Below, one piece after another: positions 7,424 to 16,611 of a DNA stretch of 43,596 nt; position 1 is the first letter of the stretch, and each line of letters begins with the position of its first letter. The notes under the pieces were generated by a model that was given only the letters and a program-made list of their open reading frames with translations, was not told the DNA's origin and ran no database searches. Source of the stretch: Desulfovibrionaceae bacterium (GTDB lineage Bacteria > Desulfobacterota > Desulfovibrionia > Desulfovibrionales > Desulfovibrionaceae); the NCBI GenBank assembly GCA_022510785.1, contig JAFLSV010000016.1, forward strand, positions 1-43,596, in the 5' to 3' direction. The position numbers and the translations under genes are program-made.

Positions 7424-10400
7424 TGCCGCGCTTTTTCATTCACCACCCTATTTTCGCCTGGGTGCTGGCCATTGTCACCATGCTGTTCGGCCTGCTGGCC
7501 ATCTTCACCCTGCCGATCACGCAGTATCCGGAAGTGGCGTCGCCATCCATCCGGATCCGCGCGCAGTATGCCGGCGCGTCGCCCACCACGGTGGATCAGA
7601 CGGTGACGCAGATCATCGAACAGAACATGACCGGCATCGACAACCTGATCTACATGCAGGCCCGTTCCGACTCGTCCGGCACGGCGGTGCTCACGCTGAC
7701 CTTCGCGGTGGGCACCAACCCGGACGTGGCCCACATGCAGGTGCAGAACAAGGTGCAGCAGGTGCAGTCCATGCTGCCTGCCGCTGTTCAGGCCAATGGC
7801 GTCTCGGTCTCCAAGGGCAATGACAACATGTTCATGGTCATCACCCTGTACTCGCCGGACGACAGCCTGCACCAGATTGACCTGGCCGACTACATCAGCA
7901 CCAACATTCAGGATGAAATCAGCCGCACGCAGGGCGTGGGAACCGTGCAGGTCTTCGGCGGCAAATATGTCATGCGCATCTGGCTGGATGCGGACAGGAT
8001 GGCCAAATACAGCCTCACCCCCTCGGATGTCCGCACCGCCGTGTCCAGCCAGAATGCGGAGGTCACCGCCGGGCAGATGGGCGCCAACATGATCGACCGC
8101 CCCAACACCCAGGTGCTGAACTTCAACATCAAGGCCCAGAGCCTGCTCGTCACCCCCGATCAGTTCGCGGACATTCTCCTGAAGGTGACGGAAGACGGTG
8201 AACGGGTTCATGTGCGCGACGTGGCCCGCGTGGCCATCGGCACGGAAATGGACGGCATCACCAGCTTTTACAACGGCCACCCGGCCACCGGCATCGGGGT
8301 CACGCTGGCCCCGGGCGCCAACGGGCTGGAGACCGCCGAACGGGTGAAAGCCAAAATTGAGGAACTGTCGCACTATTTTCCCGACGGCATGAGCTACGAA
8401 TTCGCCTTTGACTCCACGCCGCCGGTGCTGGCCTCCATCCATGAAGTGGTCAAAACCCTGATTGAGGCCATTGTTCTGGTCTTTCTCGTCATGCTGCTCT
8501 TTCTGCAGAGCTTCCGCGCCACCATCATCCCCACCATCGCGGTTCCCGTGGTGCTTTTGGGAACGCTGGGCGTGCTGCTGGCCTTTGGCTACAGCATCAA
8601 CACCCTGACATTGTTCGCCATGGTTCTGGCCATCGGCCTGCTGGTGGACGACGCCATCGTGGTGGTGGAAAACGTGGAGCGCGTGCTGCAGGAAGAACAC
8701 CTGGATCCCGTCACCGCCACCGAAAAATCCATGGATCAAATCAGCCCCTCCCTGATCGGCATCGGGGTGGTGCTGTCCGCCGTGTTCCTGCCCATGGCCT
8801 TCATGAGCGGTTCCACCGGCGTCATCTACCGCCAGTTCTCCGTGACCATTGTGGCCGCCATGACGCTCTCCGTGCTGGTCGCCCTGATCCTCACGCCCTC
8901 GCTCTGCGCCAGCCTGCTCAAGGAACACTCCCAAACCACGGTCAAGCGCGGCTTTTTCGGCTGGTTCAACCGCATGTTCAGCGCGAACCAGCGCCGCTAT
9001 ACCCATGGCGTGCGCGGCTTCGCGCGGCGCGGCGGCCGCCTGATGCTGATCTACGCGCTGCTGGTGGCCGCTCTTGGGCTCTCCTACAGGCAGCTGCCCA
9101 CCTCCTTCCTGCCCACGGAAGACCAGGGCGCCGTCATGGTCATGCTCCAGATGCCGCCCAACGCCACGCTTACCCAGACCACCAGGCAATTCGGCGAGCT
9201 TGAGGACTATGTGCTCCACGAGGAAGAGTCGGTGGAAGCCCTCATGTATGTGGCGGGCTTTGGCATGGGCGGCGTGTCGGAAAACACCGGCATGGGCTTC
9301 GTCAAGCTCAAGGATTACGCCGAACGCACAAAACCCGGGCAGGATGCCGCGTCCGTCGCCGCGCGCATCCGCCAGCGCTTTGCGGGCATTCTGGATGGCC
9401 AGCTCATCGCGGCCATTCCCCCGGCCATCATTTCGCTGGGCATGACCAACGGCTTTACCATGGAATTGCAGGATCGGGGCGGCGTGGGGCACGAAAAGCT
9501 GCGCGAAACGGGCCAGCGCTTCCTGGGCGCGGCCTTCGCCAACCCGGTCATCGCCTACGCGCGCCTCACCGGCATGGACGACATAACCCAGTTCAACATT
9601 CATCTGGACAACGCCAAGGCCACCAGCATGGGGCTGACCCTGGCCTCGGTCAACGCCGATGTCGCCACCTACCTGGGGGGCACCTATGTCAACGACTTTG
9701 TGCACAACGAACGGGTGAAGAAGGTCTTCATCAAGGGCGACGCCGACGTGCGGCAGACGCCGGACGATTTGAACCGCATCAAATTCCGCAACAACAAGGG
9801 CGAAATGGTGCCGTTCAACGCCATCTTTTCCACGGACTGGTCCTTCGGCCCGGCCGTGCTCCAGCGCTACAACGCCATGCCCGCCCTGGAATTTCAGGGG
9901 GAACCCCTGCCCGGCATCGCCAGTGGCATCGCCATGGCCGCCATAGAAGAGGAAGTGCGAAAGCTGGGCCGGGACTTCGGCATGGAATGGACCGCGCTTT
10001 CCTATCAGGAAAAGATGGCCGGCAGCCAGACCACCATGCTGTACGCGCTGTCGGTACTGGTGGTCTTCCTGGCGCTGGCCGCCCTGTATGAAAGCTGGAG
10101 CATTCCCTTTGCCGTCCTGCTTGTCATTCCGCTGGGCATTCTGGGCGCGGTTCTCGGCTCCTGGCTGCGCGGACTGACCAACGACGTGTACTTTCAGGTC
10201 GGCCTGCTGGCCGTCATGGGGCTGTCGTCCAAAAACGCCATTCTGATTGTGGAATTCGCCCGGACGCTGGAAGCGGAAGGCCGTTCGCTCATGGACGCCA
10301 CCGTGGAAGCCTGCCGCATCCGCCTGCGGCCCATCCTCATGACCTCGCTGGCCTTCGGCCTGGGGGTCATCCCCATGATGATGGCCTCCGGCGCGGGCGC

Positions 10401-10557
10401 GGCCAGCCAGCACGCCGTGGGCACGGCGGTTTTCTGGGGCACGGCGTGCGCCACCGCGCTGGGCATTTTCTTCATCCCCACCTTCTTCGTGGTGGTATGC
10501 GGCAGCACCAGGTGGATCGGGCGGCATCTGAAACAAGCCCTTCAGCGCTTCCACTAA
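7423..10557 (+). CDS. RND multidrug efflux permease (AcrB/MexB type, HAE1)
   Basis: 1044 aa, full length for the family. It opens with the usual MPRFFIHHPIFAWVLAI. Twelve membrane helices with two large periplasmic loops are expected. The proton-relay residues are present: the Asp pair at 409-410 (LLVDDAIVVVENVER) and Lys937 (GLSSKNAILIVEF). It exchanges protons for hydrophobic or amphiphilic drugs, detergents or bile-type compounds; the substrate cannot be read from sequence. It is last in the operon, ending 18 bp from the convergent selB stop. No TetR-type repressor gene is adjacent. Confidence 0.97.
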   Translation: MPRFFIHHPIFAWVLAIVTMLFGLLAIFTLPITQYPEVASPSIRIRAQYAGASPTTVDQTVTQIIEQNMTGIDNLIYMQARSDSSGTAVLTLTFAVGTNPDVAHMQVQNKVQQVQSMLPAAVQANGVSVSKGNDNMFMVITLYSPDDSLHQIDLADYISTNIQDEISRTQGVGTVQVFGGKYVMRIWLDADRMAKYSLTPSDVRTAVSSQNAEVTAGQMGANMIDRPNTQVLNFNIKAQSLLVTPDQFADILLKVTEDGERVHVRDVARVAIGTEMDGITSFYNGHPATGIGVTLAPGANGLETAERVKAKIEELSHYFPDGMSYEFAFDSTPPVLASIHEVVKTLIEAIVLVFLVMLLFLQSFRATIIPTIAVPVVLLGTLGVLLAFGYSINTLTLFAMVLAIGLLVDDAIVVVENVERVLQEEHLDPVTATEKSMDQISPSLIGIGVVLSAVFLPMAFMSGSTGVIYRQFSVTIVAAMTLSVLVALILTPSLCASLLKEHSQTTVKRGFFGWFNRMFSANQRRYTHGVRGFARRGGRLMLIYALLVAALGLSYRQLPTSFLPTEDQGAVMVMLQMPPNATLTQTTRQFGELEDYVLHEEESVEALMYVAGFGMGGVSENTGMGFVKLKDYAERTKPGQDAASVAARIRQRFAGILDGQLIAAIPPAIISLGMTNGFTMELQDRGGVGHEKLRETGQRFLGAAFANPVIAYARLTGMDDITQFNIHLDNAKATSMGLTLASVNADVATYLGGTYVNDFVHNERVKKVFIKGDADVRQTPDDLNRIKFRNNKGEMVPFNAIFSTDWSFGPAVLQRYNAMPALEFQGEPLPGIASGIAMAAIEEEVRKLGRDFGMEWTALSYQEKMAGSQTTMLYALSVLVVFLALAALYESWSIPFAVLLVIPLGILGAVLGSWLRGLTNDVYFQVGLLAVMGLSSKNAILIVEFARTLEAEGRSLMDATVEACRIRLRPILMTSLAFGLGVIPMMMASGAGAASQHAVGTAVFWGTACATALGIFFIPTFFVVVCGSTRWIGRHLKQALQRFH

Positions 10558-10575
10558 AAAGCGCGGGGCGGAATT

Positions 10576-12498
10576 TCAGGTTTTGCGCAGACGGCGCTCA
10601 TTACCCACACGCATGGTAAAGTGCGTGTTGTCAAAATACTCCAGAAGCGGCACGGCGTACTTGCGCGTGAGTCCGGCCACGGCCTTGAAATCGCCGGGCG
10701 CCATGTCCGTATGATCGGCAAACCATGCCCGCACGCGGCTTTTCAGCTCGTCCAGGGCCGCGGCGTCGTAATAGAGGTCTTCGTTAATCTTAACCAGCTC
10801 GCCCTTTTGCACCAGCATTTTGAGAACGGGAGCCACCTGCTTTCCGGTCAGCCGCGCCTCGTCCAGAAAGTGCCGCAGCATGGGCGGCGTGAGGGGGTTC
10901 CCGCGGTGCGCCGCCAGAATGCGGACGGCCATCTGCTCATCATCCAGCCTGGGCTCCACACTGAAATCGGCCAGGCGCACCAGCTCATCTTCTGTCCTCA
11001 GCTTTTCATCCCTGATGAGCTGATTGAGGACAAAAAGCGCCATTTGCGGCGGCAGGGCGGGATCCACCCCGGTCAGAAGCCAGCCGCGCGACATGCCCTT
11101 GATGAGCGGATTCTGCCTGTGGAACAGGGCGGCCCGTTCCAGAAAACGCGCTTTCCAATATTCCAGGCCCTCGGCGCACACATAGGCACGAGACTCCTTG
11201 TGGAAGCAGAAAAGTTCGCGCTTCTGCACAAGTTCCTGCACGGCCCTGTCCAGTTTTTTCTCCTCCAGGCAGGTCAGCACCGCCAGTTCGGGCCAGCGCA
11301 GGCCGGCGGCGCCGGAAAGCCGTGCCTGCACATGCACGCGCTCCACAGGGGAGGCCTCGGGCAGGGCCAGCAGACGCGCCCGCAGCTCTTCCGGTATGTT
11401 GCGCAGTTTGCCCGCGCCCAGACGGGGCAGGATGGGGGCCAGCAGCACGGCTCCGGCCGCCGTGCGCAGGGGTGAAAACAGCCGCAGCACACAGTGATCG
11501 CCAAACACGCCCGCCATGGGCCCGGCAAAGCGCGCTTCGGCCAGCGCCGTCTCGCCGGGGCGGAGGGCTTCACGGTCGGCAAAGTGCAGTTTGGCCCGTT
11601 CTTCGCGTGTGCCGTGGTGAAAATGCAGTTCCTCGCGCTGTTTCAGGCCGCGCGGCGAAGACAGCAGACAGCTGACCGAAAGCAGCCAGCGTGAGGACGC
11701 AAACAGGGAGCCCGGCCGCGCCGCTATTTGCCCTCTGTGGATGTCGGCCACCTCCAGACCGGCCAGATTGAGGGAGGTGCGCTGCCCGGGCCCGGCCCTT
11801 TCCACATTGTCGCCGTGGCTCTGGATGCTCTTGACACGGGCGCGCAGCCCCGAAGGCACCATCTCGATTTCCTCATCCGGGGCAATGCGGCCCGATACCA
11901 GGGTGCCCGTCACCATGGTGCCATGCCCCCTGATGCTGAACACCCGATCCACCGGCAGGCGGAAGATATCGCCGTGGTGGCGCGGGGCAAGGGAGGCCGC
12001 CATATCAAGGATGCCCCGGCGCAGCTCATCCAGGCCCTGCCCGGTCACGGCGGACACGGCAAACATGGGCGCGCCTTCCAGAAAAGTGCCGGCCAGCGTG
12101 TCGGCCGCATCGTCGCGGGCCAGCTCCAGCATGCCGGCATCCACGGTATCGGCCTTGGTAAGAGCGATGAGGCCGTGGCGGATGCCCATGAGGGCGCATA
12201 TTTCCAGATGCTCGCGCGTTTGCGGCATGACGCCTTCATCCGCGGCAATGACAAGGCACACAAAGTCTATGCCTGAAGCCCCGGCCACCATGGTGCGCAC
12301 AAAACGCTCATGGCCCGGCACATCCACAATGCCCAGACGCGAGCCGTCCGGCAGAGGCAAAAACGCAAAGCCCAGCTCTATGGTGATGCCGCGGCGTTTT
12401 TCCTCGTCCAGCCTGTCGCAGTCGATGCCCGTCAGGGCGCGAATAAGCGATGTTTTGCCGTGGTCGATGTGCCCGGCCGTGCCCATGACGACCGCCAT
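10576..12498 (-). CDS. selB: Selenocysteine-specific elongation factor SelB
   Basis: 640 aa. It carries the EF-Tu-like GTPase domain: G1 GHIDHGKT (residues 9-16), GITIELGFA switch I, DVPGHERFVRTM and TKAD. It is followed by two beta domains and a C-terminal winged-helix region that in this family binds the SECIS hairpin of selenoprotein mRNAs. It delivers Sec-tRNA to in-frame UGA codons, as needed for Desulfovibrio formate dehydrogenases and some hydrogenases. GGAGGG precedes the ATG. selA and selC are not in the window; I looked in the following 219-bp gap for a Sec tRNA and found none. Confidence 0.97.
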   Translation of the reverse strand: MAVVMGTAGHIDHGKTSLIRALTGIDCDRLDEEKRRGITIELGFAFLPLPDGSRLGIVDVPGHERFVRTMVAGASGIDFVCLVIAADEGVMPQTREHLEICALMGIRHGLIALTKADTVDAGMLELARDDAADTLAGTFLEGAPMFAVSAVTGQGLDELRRGILDMAASLAPRHHGDIFRLPVDRVFSIRGHGTMVTGTLVSGRIAPDEEIEMVPSGLRARVKSIQSHGDNVERAGPGQRTSLNLAGLEVADIHRGQIAARPGSLFASSRWLLSVSCLLSSPRGLKQREELHFHHGTREERAKLHFADREALRPGETALAEARFAGPMAGVFGDHCVLRLFSPLRTAAGAVLLAPILPRLGAGKLRNIPEELRARLLALPEASPVERVHVQARLSGAAGLRWPELAVLTCLEEKKLDRAVQELVQKRELFCFHKESRAYVCAEGLEYWKARFLERAALFHRQNPLIKGMSRGWLLTGVDPALPPQMALFVLNQLIRDEKLRTEDELVRLADFSVEPRLDDEQMAVRILAAHRGNPLTPPMLRHFLDEARLTGKQVAPVLKMLVQKGELVKINEDLYYDAAALDELKSRVRAWFADHTDMAPGDFKAVAGLTRKYAVPLLEYFDNTHFTMRVGNERRLRKT

Positions 12499-12699
12499 AG
12501 CGCCCTCCCCGCAGAGCGCGGCACTCTATTTTTTTGCCGCCGCCCTCTTTTTGTGATCTATAGTATGCGAGTCACGGGGCCGGCAAGTGCGGCAGGCGGG
12601 CTCCAGCCCTGAATACTGCCATTTTCGCCAGAGGGTGGTGCTGCCAGTCCTGTTCCCCTGCCGCAGGAAGACAGATTGCGCGGGTTTCACCTCTCCGGA

Positions 12700-12716
12700 A
12701 GCCCCGCGCCGGGGCT
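12700..12716 (-). terminator. GC-rich hairpin after the phosphoethanolamine transferase
   Basis: AGCCCC / GGGGCT arms with a 5-nt loop stand 2 bp beyond the stop on the minus strand. There is no T run, so this is only a possible terminator. Confidence 0.4.
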
Positions 12717-12717
12717 G

Positions 12718-14373
12718 TCAGGAAACAGGCTCGTTCAAGCCGCGATCTCCGGCATAGCGTTCATCATAATTGACGCCATAGGGCCTACGCGGGGCGGGAT
12801 GGTACAAATCGGACAGAGGATTTTTTGCGGCGTGCGTATCGCCGGGCAGGCTGATTCCACCCAGTTCCGTTATAATGAAGGCGGCGATGTCGTTCATAAA
12901 AGGTCGATCGCACGCCGCTTCCCAACGTGAGACACGTTCGGCTCCTGCCAGATGCCGATAGCCCGGCGACAGCCACATAAAAAATGGAATATCCAGATAG
13001 TGGCGAGAACGCAACTTGTGCACATGGCCATGCTGAGGAAGGGTATCAAACACTTCCTCGCCATGATCGGAAAAATACAGAAAGGCCGTATCCGGCACAG
13101 TTTGCAGAAAATCTATAATGTCCGCCAACACAGTATCAGTGTAGGCAATGCTGTTGTCATAATCATTGATATATTCCATAGCCTTGCCCTGACGCCAGGG
13201 ACGGGGCTCAATATCCCGTTTGGACGTGAATATCCGAAAGGCATCGGGGACGCGCGAAGCATAGTTGACATGCGATCCCATCATATGCAGAAATATTACA
13301 CGTTTATTGCTTTGTGATACTTTGTTTATACATTCTTTTAAAACAGGAAGTAATCGTTCATCATAGGCATGAGAATAGCCCTGATCGCCCCCACGGTTCA
13401 GGTAAATGCACTGATCTGCTCCAGATACACGTTGGACAATACTATTAAAGCTATCTATGGTGCTTTGATTGGAAATCCATAGAGTCTCAAATCCTGCCTG
13501 CTTAAATACGTTTATCAGGGGAACCTCAGCTTCGCCACTTCCTCTTGCACAACTCAGGGCAGTGGAAACACTGAGTGTTGTATTGGCATACGCACTGATG
13601 GCGTCACTGAACACAATCAACTCTGACCTCAAGCCTTCCAGGCGAGGCGTAGTCGGACGAAAATACCCGTACAAACCCCAGTGATGTCGATTGGACGACT
13701 CTCCTATGGCCACCACCAGGGTTCGGGGAGCATTCTCCCATACGTCGACCACACCGGGGATGGTCAAATTTCGGTTCTGTTCCATGTATGCGCTTAGAGA
13801 GTGACTGATATGCCGGTATGCCATTACGCTGGTGAACATGCTCCAAGCCTGATTATCGCGAACAAAGCGGTACGATCCAAAGATGCCCGCAATGGTCAGC
13901 GTCATCACAGCCAAAGCTCCGATACAGTATTTTTCACAACGGCCAAAACCAAGCCGTATATTCAGCAATCGCCTCAAAGGTATCAACGGGACAAGGATAA
14001 GCATCGTAAGATATAACAAGGCAGACAGGCTAGTCTGAGAAAAAACAAATTCTTTGGCTTCGGCAAAGCTTGTGTCAAAAATGGCAAAAAATGAATGTGG
14101 AGAAATAGTAGTTTGAAAAAACCACAGATGCATACCACTGCAAATTGCAGGGATTAAAAATATAATATAATAAAGATAAAGCCAGACACGTGCAAAGGGT
14201 GAAGGGAAAAAAGCCGGAATCACAAACAGGTATGAAAAGGGAAGTCCGTTTATATACGATCGGATCGGATACCATGCCGGAGCATAGTGGTACCAAAGCA
14301 CATGGACGGGCAAAAAAAAGGATGCCGCAAAAAGCAAAGTCCAGAGCAATCTATGGGCGCAGGTATGCCTCAT
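12718..14373 (-). CDS. Phosphoethanolamine transferase (EptA/sulfatase family)
   Basis: 551 aa from the ATG preceded by GGAGA; an earlier in-frame ATG at 14418 has no ribosome site. There are about five N-terminal membrane helices (residues 10-165), then a periplasmic sulfatase-fold catalytic domain. Metal-site motifs are visible: GESSNRHHWGLYGYFRPTTP with Glu225, the Thr265/266 nucleophile in NTTLSVSTALSC, FSDHGEEV, and HGHVHK. The enzyme moves phosphoethanolamine from phosphatidylethanolamine onto lipid A or core sugars, lowering surface charge and polymyxin binding. GC is lower than in neighbouring core genes, suggesting transfer. It is divergent from an XRE regulator. Family is sure; the acceptor is not. 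Confidence 0.92.
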   Translation of the reverse strand: MRHTCAHRLLWTLLFAASFFLPVHVLWYHYAPAWYPIRSYINGLPFSYLFVIPAFFPSPFARVWLYLYYIIFLIPAICSGMHLWFFQTTISPHSFFAIFDTSFAEAKEFVFSQTSLSALLYLTMLILVPLIPLRRLLNIRLGFGRCEKYCIGALAVMTLTIAGIFGSYRFVRDNQAWSMFTSVMAYRHISHSLSAYMEQNRNLTIPGVVDVWENAPRTLVVAIGESSNRHHWGLYGYFRPTTPRLEGLRSELIVFSDAISAYANTTLSVSTALSCARGSGEAEVPLINVFKQAGFETLWISNQSTIDSFNSIVQRVSGADQCIYLNRGGDQGYSHAYDERLLPVLKECINKVSQSNKRVIFLHMMGSHVNYASRVPDAFRIFTSKRDIEPRPWRQGKAMEYINDYDNSIAYTDTVLADIIDFLQTVPDTAFLYFSDHGEEVFDTLPQHGHVHKLRSRHYLDIPFFMWLSPGYRHLAGAERVSRWEAACDRPFMNDIAAFIITELGGISLPGDTHAAKNPLSDLYHPAPRRPYGVNYDERYAGDRGLNEPVS

Positions 14374-14489
14374 GGAGGGCTCTCCGTCATGTTTTGCTCC
14401 CAGCTCCAGCTCCAGCAAAAGCTACAGCCTCAATCCAAGGCACGGTCAGAAGCTTTTGTTTTTCTGCCAGGGGGAGATTTCGCCATCGT

Positions 14490-14520
14490 TTTGTTGCAAA
14501 ATATGTCATTTATTTGTTGC
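14490..14520. promoter_or_regulatory. Direct repeats in the ept / XRE divergent region
   Basis: TTTGTTGC occurs at 14490-14497 and again at 14513-14520, about two helical turns apart, followed by TATAAG (14522-14527), a good -10 box for the XRE gene. This arrangement would suit binding by the neighbouring regulator. Confidence 0.35.
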
Positions 14521-14597
14521 GTATAAGCTCATTTTTGTCAAGGAAGCTTCCTGCCATACTTATCTTTTTCAACTGTCCGAGCTGAAGAGGATACGCT

Positions 14598-14945
14598 ATG
14601 GCAACCCTGCCCTTTACGACCGAAGTAGCGGGAAATATTGCTCTGAGAAGGAAAAAGGCGGGCCTGACCCAGGCCCAGGTAGCAGAAAAAATTTCTGTGG
14701 AAAAAGAAACGGTATCTCGCCTGGAGAGCGGTAAAATTTCCCTGACCGTGGATCGCCTTCAGCAGCTTGCGCTTATCTTTGGCTGTTCACTGACCGATCT
14801 GCTCAACGCGCCGGATGCCAGCATTGAGCAACAGGCAAAGACCCTTGCGGACATGCTGCGCCCCTTGTCGGTGGAAGAAAGGGAGGCCGTGATGCGCTTT
14901 GTCGGAGATGTGGTGCGCCTTTTTATGAGCAGACGAAACGCTTAA
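14598..14945 (+). CDS. XRE/Cro-type helix-turn-helix regulator
   Basis: 115 aa. The HTH occupies about residues 11-65: IALRRKKAGLTQAQVAEKISVEKETVSRLESGKISLTVDRL, the standard XRE pattern. The C-terminal half is helical (VEEREAVMRFVGDVVRLF) and may dimerise. It is transcribed away from the phosphoethanolamine transferase and shares its 224-bp control region, so it may control itself and that gene. No toxin or phage gene is adjacent. Confidence 0.9.
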   Translation: MATLPFTTEVAGNIALRRKKAGLTQAQVAEKISVEKETVSRLESGKISLTVDRLQQLALIFGCSLTDLLNAPDASIEQQAKTLADMLRPLSVEEREAVMRFVGDVVRLFMSRRNA

Positions 14946-14951
14946 TGAAAC

Positions 14952-14989
14952 ACCAGCGGCCCCTTCGTTTTCACGAGGGGGCCGCTGGT
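14952..14989. terminator. Perfect long hairpin between convergent XRE and fliQ
   Basis: Twelve-base arms (ACCAGCGGCCCC / GGGGCCGCTGGT) with further inner pairing lie between two converging genes. No strong T run occurs on either side; it probably acts for both directions. Confidence 0.6.
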
Positions 14990-15031
14990 CTGCCGGCACA
15001 CAGCCATACCCGGGCCGATCCGGTCATAGAA

Positions 15032-15301
15032 CTACTGTATGTATTGGGGAATATTCAAAAAAAGATTAATGGTAAAGCTGTTGAGCCTGTCCATAATCCA
15101 CGGAAAGGCCAGGATGAGCACCGTAAAAATGGACACCACCTTGGGGATGAAAGTCAGGGTCATTTCCTGAATCTGGGTGGCCGCCTGAATAATGCTGACC
15201 ATGATGCCCACGGCCAGGCCCACGCCCAGCATGGGCAGGGCCACGGACAAGGTCAGTTCAATGGCCTGCCGGGTAAAGCCTATGACGAATTCCTCGGTCA
15301 T
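15032..15301 (-). CDS. fliQ: Flagellar export apparatus protein FliQ
   Basis: 89 aa, the usual size. GAGGAATC precedes ATG 15301. Two membrane helices; FVIGFTRQAIELTLSVALPML and AATQIQEMTLTFIPK are characteristic. FliQ is part of the FliPQR export gate in the flagellar basal body. It ends the fli block; no fliR follows, the next gene being convergent. Confidence 0.96.
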   Translation of the reverse strand: MTEEFVIGFTRQAIELTLSVALPMLGVGLAVGIMVSIIQAATQIQEMTLTFIPKVVSIFTVLILAFPWIMDRLNSFTINLFLNIPQYIQ

Positions 15302-15373
15302 GATTCCTCCCTTCCACCGCCCGGGCAGAGGCTGAGCGGCCATAAAACGGGCTGACGCGCGGCCCGAGCGGCC

Positions 15374-16156
15374 TCAGGTCAGAAAGCTGTTGACAAGCGA
15401 ACCTATGAGCAGATTCCAGCCGTCCACCATGACAAAAAGCAACAGCTTAAACGGCATGGACACCATCATGGGCGGCAGCATCATCATGCCCATGGCCAGC
15501 AGTATGCTGGAAACCACCATATCGACAATGAGAAAGGGAATATAAATAAGAAAACCAATGCTGAAGCCTGTTTTCATCTCGCTGATGACATACGCGGCGG
15601 CCAGCATCATGGTGGGAACCTCATCCTTGTTGCGTGGCTGCTCCATGTTGGCGATGGAATAAAAGACGGAAATATCCTTTTCGCGCGTGTGCCTGAACAT
15701 AAAATTGCGCAAGGGCACCTGCGCCCGATCCAGGGCCACGTCAAAGCCAATTTCTTCGGCCAGATAGGGCTGCAACGCCTCGTCGTTGATCTGCCTGCCC
15801 ACCGGATACATGATGATGACGGTCATGAAAATGGCCAGGCTGGCCAGAATCTGCGTGGGGGGCAGCTGCTGGATGCCCATGGCCTGACGCAGAAAGTGAA
15901 AGACAATGATGATGCGGGTAAAGCTGGTCACCGTCATCATGATGGCCGGAGCCAGCGACAGCACGGTGAGCAGGAAAAGAATTTCCAGCGCCAGTGAAAC
16001 CTGCGCGGGCTCGGTGGCGCCTCCGGCCAGGGTCAGCTGCAGGGTGGGAATATCCCCCTCAGGCGCGGCTGCCGCCAGGCCCGGAATCAGAAGCAGCGTC
16101 AGAAGCCCGACACCCGCCGCCAGAGGCGTCCTTATGGCGGGCTGACTCCATAACAC
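15374..16156 (-). CDS. fliP: Flagellar export gate protein FliP
   Basis: 260 aa from GTG 16156, which has AGGA eight bases upstream and opens a classical signal peptide (RTPLAAGVGLLTLLLIPGLAAAAP), as FliP proteins have. An ATG at 16186 is also in frame but lacks a ribosome site and would enlarge the overlap with fliO to 128 bp. Family blocks present: MMTVTSFTRIIIVFHFLRQAMG, PPTQILASLAIF and the C-terminal MMLPPMMVSMPFKLLLFVMVDGW. With FliQ and FliR it forms the export gate of the flagellar type III system. Confidence 0.95.
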   Translation of the reverse strand: MLWSQPAIRTPLAAGVGLLTLLLIPGLAAAAPEGDIPTLQLTLAGGATEPAQVSLALEILFLLTVLSLAPAIMMTVTSFTRIIIVFHFLRQAMGIQQLPPTQILASLAIFMTVIIMYPVGRQINDEALQPYLAEEIGFDVALDRAQVPLRNFMFRHTREKDISVFYSIANMEQPRNKDEVPTMMLAAAYVISEMKTGFSIGFLIYIPFLIVDMVVSSILLAMGMMMLPPMMVSMPFKLLLFVMVDGWNLLIGSLVNSFLT

Positions 16157-16610
16157 TGTGAAAATCCTGATTATTATTTTGATCATCGCGTGCGTCCATT
16201 TCGCTCAGCAGGGTGATATTCTGCTCGGTCACCCCCACCAGCAGCCTCTTATTCAAGAAGCGTACCACAAATACCCCGCGATGCTGGCCCAGGGGCAAGT
16301 GCGCCTCCACCCGCAGGGACTGGCGCGGCAGGGTTGTGGTCGCGGGCAGGAAACGCCCGCCCCCCACCCGGCGCAGCATGCGCAGGGCAAACCACAGGAC
16401 ACACAAAAGCAGTATCAGAATCCCTATGGCTTGAAAATACGCCCCCCAGGTAAAGCCGCTGTCGGGAACAGGGCCGTCGGGCAGTCCCACGCTTTCCGTG
16501 GTCTGGCGCTGGGCGCGCAGGGCAGGAGTGGTCAGCGGCCCGGCACCTGGCGACGCGGCGCCGTCATGCGGCAAGGGGCCGGACGCGGCAAAATCGCTTT
16601 CGTCCGCCAT
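16059..16610 (-). CDS. fliO: Flagellar biosynthesis protein FliO
   Basis: 183 aa. One membrane span (AIGILILLLCVLWFALRML, about residues 59-77), then a cytoplasmic domain with LRVEAHLPLGQHRGVFVVRF and LLVGVTEQNITLLSEM, the recognisable FliO core. FliO helps assemble the FliP ring. The start overlaps the region of the fliN stop (2-bp gap). The C-terminal 45 residues are low-complexity and run about 98 bp into fliP, an unusual overlap. Confidence 0.88.
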   Translation of the reverse strand: MADESDFAASGPLPHDGAASPGAGPLTTPALRAQRQTTESVGLPDGPVPDSGFTWGAYFQAIGILILLLCVLWFALRMLRRVGGGRFLPATTTLPRQSLRVEAHLPLGQHRGVFVVRFLNKRLLVGVTEQNITLLSEMDARDDQNNNQDFHSVMESARHKDASGGGCRASDAASDSGPGGSRA

Positions 16611-16611
16611 A

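Noticed and set aside
7216..10554. 1112-codon open frame on the minus strand
   Set aside because: It is the shadow of the RND adaptor and permease genes: His/Gln/Gly-rich translation with no domain, caused by high GC.
12499..12717. Possible Sec tRNA (selC) beside selB
   Set aside because: No acceptor stem ending in CCA, no TCA anticodon arm and no T-arm motif on either strand.
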